NCBI RefSeq assembly: GCF_004295795.1
Contig: NZ_SEBR01000007.1
Span: forward strand, 62,001-126,000
Source of the DNA: Flavobacterium sp.
GTDB lineage: Bacteria > Bacteroidota > Bacteroidia > Flavobacteriales > Flavobacteriaceae
DNA length: 64,000 bases
Reading direction: 5' to 3'
Positions 53,897-62,037 of this stretch are shown in pieces. The notes under the pieces are model-generated. The model was given only the letters and a program-made list of their open reading frames with translations, was not told the origin of the DNA and ran no database searches. Both the position numbers and the translations under genes were made by a program. How positions within the stretch are numbered: the stretch's first letter is position 1; every line of letters begins with the position of its first letter.

Positions 53897-54632
53897 GTGA
53901 AACCCCGTAAATCGTTGTTGTTTCTCCTCGGATTTTGTTTGCTTTTCGGATGTTCGAAACCGTCGGAAAAATCCGCGAAAGCGAAGAAATCGTCAGCCGA
54001 AAAATATTTCCAGGACAAACTTTTCCGGCAAATCCGAAGTGAGCATTACGTCGAGGATTCTGAAAAAGGCTTCATTAAAATCGGAAGGTTTTTGGATCCG
54101 GACCGCGCTTGTGATACGCCTTGATTCAATCTCGGAAGTGTCAGTTTACGAACTCCAAAACACGAAATGGACTAAAATTTTCGAGCAAAAAAATGCGGAA
54201 TTTAATCGCGTTTCCGAAATCGAGCCATTTATCGAAGACTTCAATTTCGACGGAAAAAACGACATCGGGATTCGCCATGAAATCTCGAATGGCACCGGAA
54301 TCATGACTTTCCAGTTGTATTTGTCGGACGCGAAAACGTTTCGTCATATCAAGGATTTCGAACAAATCGGAAATCCTACGCTGGACAAAAAACGCAAAAT
54401 CGTCCAAGGTTTCGAAGCCTGTTGCGGTTTTACCGAAATGTCTCTGACCGATTATGTTTGGAACGATTTCGACCTCAAAAACGTCAGGACTTTGGAAATC
54501 GAGAATTATCCATACCAAATGCAAGCCAAATTCATTGTAGGAAAAGACACGACAAAAATTCCAACCTCCAAAAAAGAAATCTTGCGAATCGTCGCAAAAT
54601 ACGGCACGAATTGGCAACTTGTTGAGCAGTAA
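53897..54632 (+). pseudogene. Lipoprotein gene split by a frameshift
   Basis: A first frame (53897-54124) encodes a lipoprotein signal (Cys19 in LLFGCS) and a Lys-rich linker, then runs ...IKIGRFLDPD before stopping. The rest of the protein continues in the next frame to 54632 (from about 54095: LVIRLDSISEVSVYEL to WQLVEQ), with the repeat-unit-like FNFDGKNDIGIRH that recalls XAC2610-related proteins. One base removed near 54080-54110 would restore a single protein of about 244 residues. Whether it is a real lesion or an assembly error cannot be told here. Confidence 0.75.
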
Positions 54633-54649
54633 ATCCCGAAATTGCGTGT

Positions 54650-55594
54650 ATGAAAAACTTGCTCGAACCAATTAGAAGTGTGCTTTTTGGCGTGGCTGTC
54701 GCCGATGCGCTTGGCGTTCCCGTCGAATTCAAAAGTCGTCAGGCGATCGCGTTGAATCCGGTGACTGACATGATTGGTTACGGTACTTACAATTTGCCGC
54801 CGGGCACTTTTTCTGACGATTCCTCGATGACTTTCTGTTTGGCCGAGGCCTTGACGCAAGATTTCAACATGCAAACCATCGCCGACAATTTCGTGAAATG
54901 GAAACGCGGGAATTTTTGGACGCCTCGCGGTCAAGTTTTCGACATCGGAATCGCAACTTCATACGCAATCGACCGAATTGCCGCCGGAACGCCGCCTGTC
55001 TTGGCCGGAGGTTTTGAAGAACTCGACAATGGAAATGGTTCGCTGATGCGCATTTCGCCTTTGTTTTTCTATACCAAAGATCTCGATATCGTGGAGCGTT
55101 TTGAGTGTGTAAGGCAAGTTTCGTCCATCACTCACGGCCACATTCGATCAATCATCGCGTGTTTTTACTACCTCGAATTCATGCGTCTGATTTTTGTCGG
55201 AAAAGACAAATTCGAGGCTTATTTCGAACTTCAGAAGTCGGTTTCGACATTTTTGGAAACACTCGAGATCAATCCGAAGGAAATAGCGTTTTTAAAGCGA
55301 CTTTTGAACGAGGACATTTCCAAATCAGATTCAGATTCCATGTCCGGAAGCGGTTACGTATTGCATTCTCTGGAATCTAGCATTTGGTGTTTGCTGACCA
55401 CCGAAAGTTATAAAGAAGCGGTTCTCAAAGCCGTGAATTTAGGAGACGACACTGATACGACAGCCGCAATTACAGGCGGAATCGCAGGTTTGCTCTACGG
55501 TTTCGAAGCCATTCCGACAAATTGGGTTGCCCAGATCGCGCGCTACGGCGACATCGAGGATTTGTGCGAACGACTTTCGGATAGACTTTCTTAA
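54650..55594 (+). CDS. ADP-ribosylglycohydrolase-family protein
   Basis: 314 residues, DraG-like all-helical fold. Metal ligands fit: TFSDDSSMT (Asp56, Asp57) near the N-terminus, GNGSLMRISP in the middle and NLGDDTDTTAAITGG (Asp266, Asp267, Asp269) near the end, so both Mg sites look complete. The family removes ADP-ribose from proteins or nucleic acids; the substrate cannot be told. No signal peptide. It ends exactly where the convergent upp gene ends, with no gap. Confidence 0.88.
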   Translation: MKNLLEPIRSVLFGVAVADALGVPVEFKSRQAIALNPVTDMIGYGTYNLPPGTFSDDSSMTFCLAEALTQDFNMQTIADNFVKWKRGNFWTPRGQVFDIGIATSYAIDRIAAGTPPVLAGGFEELDNGNGSLMRISPLFFYTKDLDIVERFECVRQVSSITHGHIRSIIACFYYLEFMRLIFVGKDKFEAYFELQKSVSTFLETLEINPKEIAFLKRLLNEDISKSDSDSMSGSGYVLHSLESSIWCLLTTESYKEAVLKAVNLGDDTDTTAAITGGIAGLLYGFEAIPTNWVAQIARYGDIEDLCERLSDRLS

Positions 55595-56248
55595 CTACAA
55601 CTTCGGCCCGTAAGCCAAATCGCCGGCGTCGCCCAAACCCGGAACGATATAATTCTTTTCGTTCAAGCGGTCGTCCTGGGCCGCAATCCACAAATAAAAG
55701 TTGTCGGGCAGGATTTTTTCGATGAAGTCGACGCCTTCCGGAGCCGCGATTACAGCCGCGATGTGAACATTGTCCGGTGTTTCCGACTTCAGTAAAACCT
55801 CGATCACGGCCGCCAATGATTGTCCTGTGGCCAACATCGGATCGACGATTATCAACGTTTTGCCCTGAATCGAAGGCATTGCCTTGTATTCGACCTTGAT
55901 CTCAAATTCGTCGTCGTTGTTGAAATGGTGTCGGTAAGCCGAAATGAACCCGTTTTGGGCGTCGTCGAAATAGTTCATGAAACCGTTGTGAAGCGGTAAT
56001 CCGGCGCGTAAAATCGAGCACAAAACAATGTCGTTTTCGATTTCGGAAGTATTTTTGACACCAAGCGGCGTCTTGATTTGAATCGGACTGTAATCGAGTT
56101 CTTTCGAGATTTCGTAAGCCATGATTTCGCCGATCCTTTCGATGTTGCGACGGAATCGCATGCTGTCTTTTTGGACTTCAACGTCTCTGATCTGACGCAA
56201 AAAATGACTCAAAATACTGTGATTCTCGGAAAGGTAGCGAATGTGCAT
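55595..56248 (-). CDS. upp: Uracil phosphoribosyltransferase
   Basis: Pyrimidine salvage: uracil plus PRPP to UMP. 217 residues, normal. PRPP-binding loop VDPMLATGQS (135-144); earlier CSILRAGLPLHNGF (PRTase flexible region); C-terminal PGLGDAGDLAYG matching the uracil-binding end. Begins MHIRYLSENHSIL. Its upstream side holds a perfect palindrome at 56277-56309, shared with a divergent gene. Confidence 0.95.
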   Translation of the reverse strand: MHIRYLSENHSILSHFLRQIRDVEVQKDSMRFRRNIERIGEIMAYEISKELDYSPIQIKTPLGVKNTSEIENDIVLCSILRAGLPLHNGFMNYFDDAQNGFISAYRHHFNNDDEFEIKVEYKAMPSIQGKTLIIVDPMLATGQSLAAVIEVLLKSETPDNVHIAAVIAAPEGVDFIEKILPDNFYLWIAAQDDRLNEKNYIVPGLGDAGDLAYGPKL

Positions 56249-56276
56249 GCGGTGGTTTTTTGAAGGCTTTTGCTTA

Positions 56277-56309
56277 AAACCTCAAAGGTTTTCAAAACCT
56301 TTGAGGTTT
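56277..56309. repeat. Perfect 33-base palindrome
   Basis: 16-base arms (AAACCTCAAAGGTTTT and its reverse complement) around a single C. Lies between divergent upp and DUF4254 genes. Its right arm contains TTG 56301-56303, the -33 element of the rightward promoter. Confidence 0.9.
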
Positions 56310-56331
56310 GGAAGGTAAAGGTATATCTTTG
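56301..56331 (+). promoter_or_regulatory. Promoter of the DUF4254 operon
   Basis: TTG (56301-56303), 20 bases, TATCTTTG (56324-56331), 17 bases before the ATG. The -33 element is inside the palindrome. Confidence 0.6.
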
Positions 56332-56348
56332 TGTTTTAATCCAACCTT

Positions 56349-56954
56349 ATGTTCGCAAAATTAGCTTATTCGGTTTTTGAGCAAAGCATCAACGACTATC
56401 ACAAATTCGACAATGTCGACCAACCGATTGCCAATCCGTATTCAAAAGACCAATTCGAGCATTTGTTGTATTTCAAGAATTGGATCGACACCGTGCAATG
56501 GCATTTTGAGGACATCATCCGCGATCCGCAAATCGATCCTGTGGCGGCTTTGGCCTTGAAGCGCAGAATCGACGCCTCGAACCAGGAAAGAACCGATATG
56601 GTCGAATATATCGACAGTTATTTTCTCCAGAAATACGCCGATGTCCAAGTCAAACCAAACGCCAAGATCAACTCTGAAAGTCCGGCTTGGGCTTTTGATA
56701 GATTGTCGATCCTGGCTTTGAAAATCTACCACATGAACGAAGAAGCGACGCGTGCCGAGGCAACCCAAGCGCACCGCGACGCGTGTCAGATCAAACTCAA
56801 CACTTTGCTCGAACAGCGCACAGACTTGTCAACGGCGATAGACGATTTGTTGACCGATATCCAAAATGGCGACAAGTTCATGAAGGTTTACAAACAGATG
56901 AAAATGTACAACGACGAGGAATTGAATCCGGTTTTGTACCAGAATAAAAAGTAA
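56349..56954 (+). CDS. DUF4254-family protein
   Basis: 201 residues, helical, no signal peptide or TM. The stretch FEHLLYFKNWIDTVQWHFEDIIRDP and later TDMVEYIDSYF, DRLSILALKIYHMNEE match the DUF4254 pattern, known to me as the partner of lipopolysaccharide heptosyltransferase genes in Bacteroidota. Its role is unproven; conserved linkage with the GT9 gene points to envelope biogenesis. Followed after 4 bases by that gene. Confidence 0.78.
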   Translation: MFAKLAYSVFEQSINDYHKFDNVDQPIANPYSKDQFEHLLYFKNWIDTVQWHFEDIIRDPQIDPVAALALKRRIDASNQERTDMVEYIDSYFLQKYADVQVKPNAKINSESPAWAFDRLSILALKIYHMNEEATRAEATQAHRDACQIKLNTLLEQRTDLSTAIDDLLTDIQNGDKFMKVYKQMKMYNDEELNPVLYQNKK

Positions 56955-56958
56955 CACC

Positions 56959-57999
56959 TTGGCCACGCCAATCACTCACATAGCCGTCATCCGACTGAGC
57001 GCCATGGGCGACGTCGCGATGACGGTTCCTGTTTTGCGCGCTTTCGTGAAGCAGTTTCCGGGCGTAAAAATCACTTTGGTTTCGCGTCCGTTTTTCGCTC
57101 CTTTTTTCGATGGAATCCCGAATGTGGAATTTTTCGCGATCGATTTGGACAAAAGACACAAAGGCATCTTCGGACTCGCCAGATTGTATTCCGATCTAAA
57201 GCGCAAAAACGTCGACGCTTTCGCGGACTTACACAACGTGTTGCGATCGAAAATCGTGCGTTCGTTTTTTGTCGTAAGCGGAAAACCAGTAGCGAAAATC
57301 GACAAAGGCCGAGACGAGAAAAAAGCGTTAACGCGCCATGAAAACAAGATTCTAAAACCACTCAAATCTACGTTCGAACGCTACGCCGATGTTTTTCGCG
57401 AGCTGGGTTTCGCGCTCGATTTATCCCATCCGGAATTTCCTCAAACAGCCGAATTGTCTTCTGAAGTAAAAACTGTTTCAGGTGAAAAATCCCAAAAATG
57501 GATCGGGATTGCGCCTTTTGCGAAACATCAGGGAAAGCAATATCCGCAAGACTTGATGGGAGAAATCGCATCGGCTTTGAGCCAAAATCCAAACTACAGG
57601 ATTTTTCTTTTCGGGGCCGGAGCTCAAGAAACCGAAGTGCTCGAGTCGTTTGCATCCGACGCCGAAAACACGATTGTCGTAGCCGGAAAATTGAAGTTGA
57701 AGCAAGAACTGAATCTGATCCAGAATCTCGATTTGATGTTGAGCATGGATTCCGGAAACGCGCATATCGCGGCGATGTTTGGCGTGCCGACCGTTACGCT
57801 TTGGGGCGCGACGCATCCTTACGCCGGTTTTGCGCCTTTCAACCAACCCGAATCGCACCAACTTTTGTCTGACCGAGAGCGATTTCCGCTTTTGCCGACA
57901 TCGGTTTACGGAAACAAAGTCGTCGAAGGTTACCAAGATGCGATGCGCACGATTGCTCCGAAAGTTGTAGTTGAAAAGATAAATTCCGTTTTGAGATGA
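56959..57999 (+). CDS. Family 9 glycosyltransferase (heptosyltransferase-like)
   Basis: 346 residues. VIRLSAMGDVAMTVPVLRAF is the ADP-heptose-LPS heptosyltransferase beginning; the C-terminal half has IGIAPFAKHQGKQYP and LMLSMDSGNAHIAAMFGVPT, the donor-binding S-G-x-x-H motif. Start codon is TTG at 56959, right after the DUF4254 stop; the next gene overlaps by four bases. Adds a sugar to the lipid A core or a similar acceptor in the cytoplasm-facing leaflet. Confidence 0.85.
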   Translation: MATPITHIAVIRLSAMGDVAMTVPVLRAFVKQFPGVKITLVSRPFFAPFFDGIPNVEFFAIDLDKRHKGIFGLARLYSDLKRKNVDAFADLHNVLRSKIVRSFFVVSGKPVAKIDKGRDEKKALTRHENKILKPLKSTFERYADVFRELGFALDLSHPEFPQTAELSSEVKTVSGEKSQKWIGIAPFAKHQGKQYPQDLMGEIASALSQNPNYRIFLFGAGAQETEVLESFASDAENTIVVAGKLKLKQELNLIQNLDLMLSMDSGNAHIAAMFGVPTVTLWGATHPYAGFAPFNQPESHQLLSDRERFPLLPTSVYGNKVVEGYQDAMRTIAPKVVVEKINSVLR

Positions 58000-58775
58000 A
58001 AAAGTCGACCGCCAATTCCGAACATTACAAATGGGGCGAAAATTGCGACGGGTGGCAGTTGCTGAAATCTGATACTTTGTCGGTCATTTCAGAAAAAATG
58101 CCGTCCGGAGCGTCTGAAATCCTACATTATCACGCGAAAAGCCAGCAGGTTTTTTACGTTTTGTCGGGCGAGGCGACTTTCGAGATCGAAGGCGAAATCG
58201 TTGTGGTTCCGGCTAACGAAAGTTTGCACATTCCGAAGAAAGTCTGGCATAAAATCAAAAATGAATCCGAAGAAGACCTGACGTTTTTGGTGATTTCGGA
58301 ACCTGACACCAAAGGCGACAGGATTGAACTTTTGGAGTTTTCCGACGAACATCAGACTCACGTCAAGAACCTCAATTACGAATGGCTCGAAAAGTACTTC
58401 AAGGTCGAAGCCGGAGACGAAAGATCGCTTGCTGACCCGAGAGGTCAAATCATCGAAAAAGGCGGATTCGTTTGGGTTGTTCGCATCGACGGACAAATCG
58501 TGGCGACGGTTTCGCTTCTCAAAAAACTAAACGGTGACTTCGAGCTTGGGAAAATGGCGGTTTCAGAAGATTTTCAAGGTTTCGGAATAGGTCAAATGCT
58601 TATCAAACACAGTTTTACAAAAGCAAAAGAGCTCGGGATTTCCAAGCTCTTTCTGTATTCCAATATCATTTTGTCGCCCGCGATCCACCTTTATCGCAAA
58701 TTCGGTTTTGTCGAGACCGAACTCGAATCTGGCCTTTACGACCGCGCCAACATCAAAATGGTGAAAAACTTCTAG
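57996..58775 (+). CDS. Cupin-GNAT fusion protein
   Basis: 259 residues in two parts. The cupin half (about 20-115) has the metal-site pattern EILHYHAKSQQVFYVL (His44, His46) and WHKI (His85). The GNAT half (about 125-259) has the acetyl-CoA-binding AVSEDFQGFGIGQMLI (188-203, with QGFGIG) and later YRKFGFVE. No signal peptide. The fusion is uninterrupted. The GNAT half may acetylate a substrate bound or positioned by the cupin; not inferable which. Overlaps GT9 by four bases (ATGA). Confidence 0.85.
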   Translation: MKKSTANSEHYKWGENCDGWQLLKSDTLSVISEKMPSGASEILHYHAKSQQVFYVLSGEATFEIEGEIVVVPANESLHIPKKVWHKIKNESEEDLTFLVISEPDTKGDRIELLEFSDEHQTHVKNLNYEWLEKYFKVEAGDERSLADPRGQIIEKGGFVWVVRIDGQIVATVSLLKKLNGDFELGKMAVSEDFQGFGIGQMLIKHSFTKAKELGISKLFLYSNIILSPAIHLYRKFGFVETELESGLYDRANIKMVKNF

Positions 58776-60713
58776 TTATTTTTTGGCTTGTGCCATTTTG
58801 GTGGCCGTTGCCTGATCGACGATTCGTTTCATTTCCTGTGGATCGGTCGGAATTAGTGGCGCATCTTTCGCGTTGGCCAGATTATCCCCGAACGGTTGCT
58901 GCGAATCGACTCCGAAGCGTTGGTTTTGGTAGAATCTGCGTTTTCCCATGATTCTGTATGAAAAGTCGATATTTGATGTTCCGCCGTTTTTCTCTTTCAC
59001 AGTGAAGCCTTTGTTGTCGGCGTCTTTTATCACGATAAGTCCGTTGCTTTCGCCTTCTTCCTGGATGAAAATGCGCATTTTGTTCTTGTCGTTGTCTACG
59101 AAAATCGTTTCGATGTACATCGGATCCAAATCGATGTGAACCGATCCGTTGACGAGTTTTGCTCCGCCCAAATCCTCAAACCAGATTTCCGGACTTTCGG
59201 TGCAATACAACAATTGGTTGCCTTTTGTGGTTGGAACCGATGCAGATTTCGTGCCCGTAACTGCATATTTCCCGGTGCCGTAAAACGCGTAAGATCCGAC
59301 TGAATTTGATCCATCGTATGCGTAAACTCCCGTTCCTGTTGTGAAAGTACAAGTTCCGAATACTCCAAAATCCCTAAGTGTCGGCATGTTGGCGAAAGTG
59401 GAATTCCATCCGAGGCCGAAAACGCCCGCGCCCCAAAGACTGTAATCGCCAACGACTCCGAGCTCGTTGTTTCCGCTGTTTGTCGATGCTCCGTAAACGC
59501 CGGCCGAACCAAGAACAGTTGACGCCGATTCGCCTCTCACGCCATACGAAATCGTTCCTGCAACGGTATTTGTGTTGACTCCCAAAATTGACGATTGTCC
59601 CTGCAACGCAGAAGTCACATGAAGTCTTGAAGTCGGCGCCGCCGTTCCTATCCCGACGTTTCCGGCAGAAGTTACTCTCATTCGTTCGGTATTGTTCGTG
59701 CGGGTCGTGAGATCGATGGCATCGGTCGTTCCGATGAAGTTCGTCCCGGCGACCGTTCCGGCATTTCCGGTAAGATTCCATTTGATTCCGCCTATGATTC
59801 CAACCCAGGCCGTCCCGTCGAAATAATAAAATCCTGGCGTGCTGTCAGTTTGGTAGATCAAAAGTCCTGTCGCTGGCGTGCCGATCGCGTTTCTTTGTGC
59901 GATGTTCATTCTCGGAACCAAAACACCCGCAGTAGTCGAGGTCAAATCGAGAAGCGAGCTAGCGTTTGGAGTTGCCGTTCCCACGCCGATTTTTCCGGCG
60001 CTAGTGATTCTCAAACGTTCTACGTTGTTCGTTCTGGCCGAAAAATCTATCGCGTCAGTTGTTCCGATGAAGTTTGTACCGGCGACCGTTCCGGCGTTTC
60101 CTGTCAGATTCCACTTGATTCCGTTGGCGAGTCCTACCCAAACCGTTCCGTCGAAGTAGTAAAAACCGGGTGTGTTGTCAGTTTGATAAATGAACAATCC
60201 CGTGGCCGGAGTCGCGATCACGTTCCTTTGCGTCAGCGTCATTCGCGGAATCAACATACCGCCCGTGGTCGAAGTGATGTCAAAAGCCGAACTCGCGTTT
60301 GGAGCAGCAATTCCAACGCCAACGCGACCTGCGCTGGTAACGCGAACTCGCTCTGTGTTGTTGGTTCGGGTTACGAAATCCTGGGCGTCGGTTGTGCCGA
60401 TGAAGTTCGTGGCTGGCGCTGTCGCGGCATTTCCGGTCAACGTCCATCGCGTTCCGCCGCTGATTCCAACCCAAGTCGCTCCGTCAAAGTAGTAAAATCC
60501 GGGCGAGTTATCTGTCTGATAAATAAGCAATCCGGTTGCCGGCGTGCCGATTGTGTTTCTTTGGACAAGCGTCATGCGGGGCACGAGCATTCCAGATGTG
60601 GTAGAAGTAACGTCAAGCATGGCACTTGAACTTGGAGCCGTCGTACCGATTCCGACTTGGGAATGAGCGGACATGCCAAGAGCGAGCGCTCCCAGTAGTA
60701 GAAGTTTTTTCAT
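58776..60713 (-). CDS. Secreted repeat protein
   Basis: 645 residues with a Sec signal (1-19). Residues 20-352 are three tandem 111-residue repeats; each starts VGIGTxAP-like and contains GMLVPRM, QRN, TPATGLLIYQTD, PGFYYFDG and TNFIGTTDA. They resemble tail-fibre/collar-type or surface repeats widespread in Bacteroidota. The C-terminal half (about 353-645) ends in a basic-acidic stretch (ATKMAQAKK); there is no T9SS sorting domain. Function unknown. Converges on the cupin-GNAT gene with no gap. Confidence 0.8.
   Translation of the reverse strand: MKKLLLLGALALGMSAHSQVGIGTTAPSSSAMLDVTSTTSGMLVPRMTLVQRNTIGTPATGLLIYQTDNSPGFYYFDGATWVGISGGTRWTLTGNAATAPATNFIGTTDAQDFVTRTNNTERVRVTSAGRVGVGIAAPNASSAFDITSTTGGMLIPRMTLTQRNVIATPATGLFIYQTDNTPGFYYFDGTVWVGLANGIKWNLTGNAGTVAGTNFIGTTDAIDFSARTNNVERLRITSAGKIGVGTATPNASSLLDLTSTTAGVLVPRMNIAQRNAIGTPATGLLIYQTDSTPGFYYFDGTAWVGIIGGIKWNLTGNAGTVAGTNFIGTTDAIDLTTRTNNTERMRVTSAGNVGIGTAAPTSRLHVTSALQGQSSILGVNTNTVAGTISYGVRGESASTVLGSAGVYGASTNSGNNELGVVGDYSLWGAGVFGLGWNSTFANMPTLRDFGVFGTCTFTTGTGVYAYDGSNSVGSYAFYGTGKYAVTGTKSASVPTTKGNQLLYCTESPEIWFEDLGGAKLVNGSVHIDLDPMYIETIFVDNDKNKMRIFIQEEGESNGLIVIKDADNKGFTVKEKNGGTSNIDFSYRIMGKRRFYQNQRFGVDSQQPFGDNLANAKDAPLIPTDPQEMKRIVDQATATKMAQAKK
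59658..60656 (-). repeat. Three tandem 333-bp coding repeats
   Basis: Units encode 111 residues each, in frame and highly similar, most alike in the YQTDxTPGFYYFDGTxWVG segment. Located in the first half of the secreted repeat protein. Confidence 0.9.
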
Positions 60714-60755
60714 AGTTTTCAGCAGATTTAGTTTTTTGGAACAAAAAAATCTTTC

Positions 60756-60785
60756 TAAATGTAGAAAAAGCTAAAAAATACGCAA
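60756..60785 (-). promoter_or_regulatory. Promoter of the secreted repeat protein
   Basis: On the minus strand TTG, 19 bases, TACATTTA (one base off TAnnTTTG), 43 bases before the ATG at 60713. Confidence 0.5.
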
Positions 60786-60856
60786 CTGCTTTAACGTTAA
60801 AGTCGATGAATTACAGCAATTTTCGTTAAACTCCGATAAAAATGTAAGCGATTTGG

Positions 60857-61912
60857 TTATATGTCGTCGAAATCAACGACGATTTCTTCGGAAGTCGGAT
60901 GCGCTTGGCACGTAAGTACTAGACCTTGAGCAATTTCGCCATCGGTTAGGATCGCGTTCTTGACCATTTGCGCCGATCCTTTCGTGACGCGGGCCATGCA
61001 ACTGCTGCAAATTCCGCCCTGGCACGAATAGGGCGCGTCGATTCCTTGCTTCAAAGCCGCTTCGAGCAAGGTTTGTTTCTTCGACATTTCGAAGGTCGTT
61101 TCTTCGTTATCGACGAGAACCGTTATTTTGGTATGTCCTTCCACGGGTGCTTCCAATTGCGCTTTGGTTTTCGGAGGTACGAAAAGCTCAAAACGGATGT
61201 CTTTTTCCTTGACGTTGTGTTCCTTGAGAACAGTACTCACGAGCGTGATCATTTCCTCAGGTCCGCATAACCAGAATTTATCGAACTCCATGTCCTTGAA
61301 CTTGTTGTTCATTATGTAATTCACGGTCGATTTCTCGATTCTTCCAAAAAGATGGTTGTCGACTTTGGTTTGGCTGAATACGAAATGTACGAAAAACCGT
61401 CCGGTGAACTGTTGTTCCAATTCGTGGATTTTGTTGTAGAATATCGTTTGTTCGGGCGTTTTGTTTCCGTAAACCAACACGAAAGTCGAATTCGGTTCGT
61501 GGATCAACACGCTTTGGATGATTGCCATCACTGGCGTAATTCCACTTCCGGCTGCAAACGCCGCATAGTTCTTTCTCCTTTCCGGATTCGGTTCAAAGGT
61601 GAAGGTTCCTTCGGGCAAACCGACTTCCATCGTGTCGCCTTCGCGCAATTGTTTGTTCGCAAAAACAGAGAATACCCCAGATTTCACGCTTTTTATCGCG
61701 ATTCTCAACTCGTCGCTTCCGGGAGCGGAACAAATCGAATAAGCGCGACGGATTTCTTCCCCGTCCAAAGTCAATTTCAGAGTCAGGTATTGTCCGGCGA
61801 TGAAGTTGTAGTAATCGCGAAGCTGATCGGGAATTCGGAACGCGACCGAAATGGCTTCGGGTGTTTCCCTTTTGACTTCCTTTATGTTGAGTTTATAGAA
61901 CGAGGTCGACAT
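60857..61912 (-). CDS. PaaE-like ferredoxin reductase with C-terminal 2Fe-2S domain
   Basis: 351 residues. FAD-binding domain with RRAYSICSAPG (RxYS), NADP domain with AAGSGITPVMAII, and a C-terminal plant-type ferredoxin domain whose cluster ligands are Cys297, Cys302, Cys305 (PYSCQGGICSSCMAR) and Cys335. Order FNR-ferredoxin matches PaaE/HmpX-type reductases rather than simple FNR. Electron acceptor is unknown; no oxygenase genes neighbour it. Cytoplasmic. Diverges from the ABC transporter gene. Confidence 0.88.
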   Translation of the reverse strand: MSTSFYKLNIKEVKRETPEAISVAFRIPDQLRDYYNFIAGQYLTLKLTLDGEEIRRAYSICSAPGSDELRIAIKSVKSGVFSVFANKQLREGDTMEVGLPEGTFTFEPNPERRKNYAAFAAGSGITPVMAIIQSVLIHEPNSTFVLVYGNKTPEQTIFYNKIHELEQQFTGRFFVHFVFSQTKVDNHLFGRIEKSTVNYIMNNKFKDMEFDKFWLCGPEEMITLVSTVLKEHNVKEKDIRFELFVPPKTKAQLEAPVEGHTKITVLVDNEETTFEMSKKQTLLEAALKQGIDAPYSCQGGICSSCMARVTKGSAQMVKNAILTDGEIAQGLVLTCQAHPTSEEIVVDFDDI

Positions 61913-62037
61913 TTTGAAAATTTTTGCGAAATTACAAAAAACAACACGTCTTCAAGCCATTTGTCGAGATTGTGCGTGCAAATTCAAATTTCCTGTAACA
62001 TTTCCGTAAATTTCGGCTCCAATCAAAAAATCAAATC

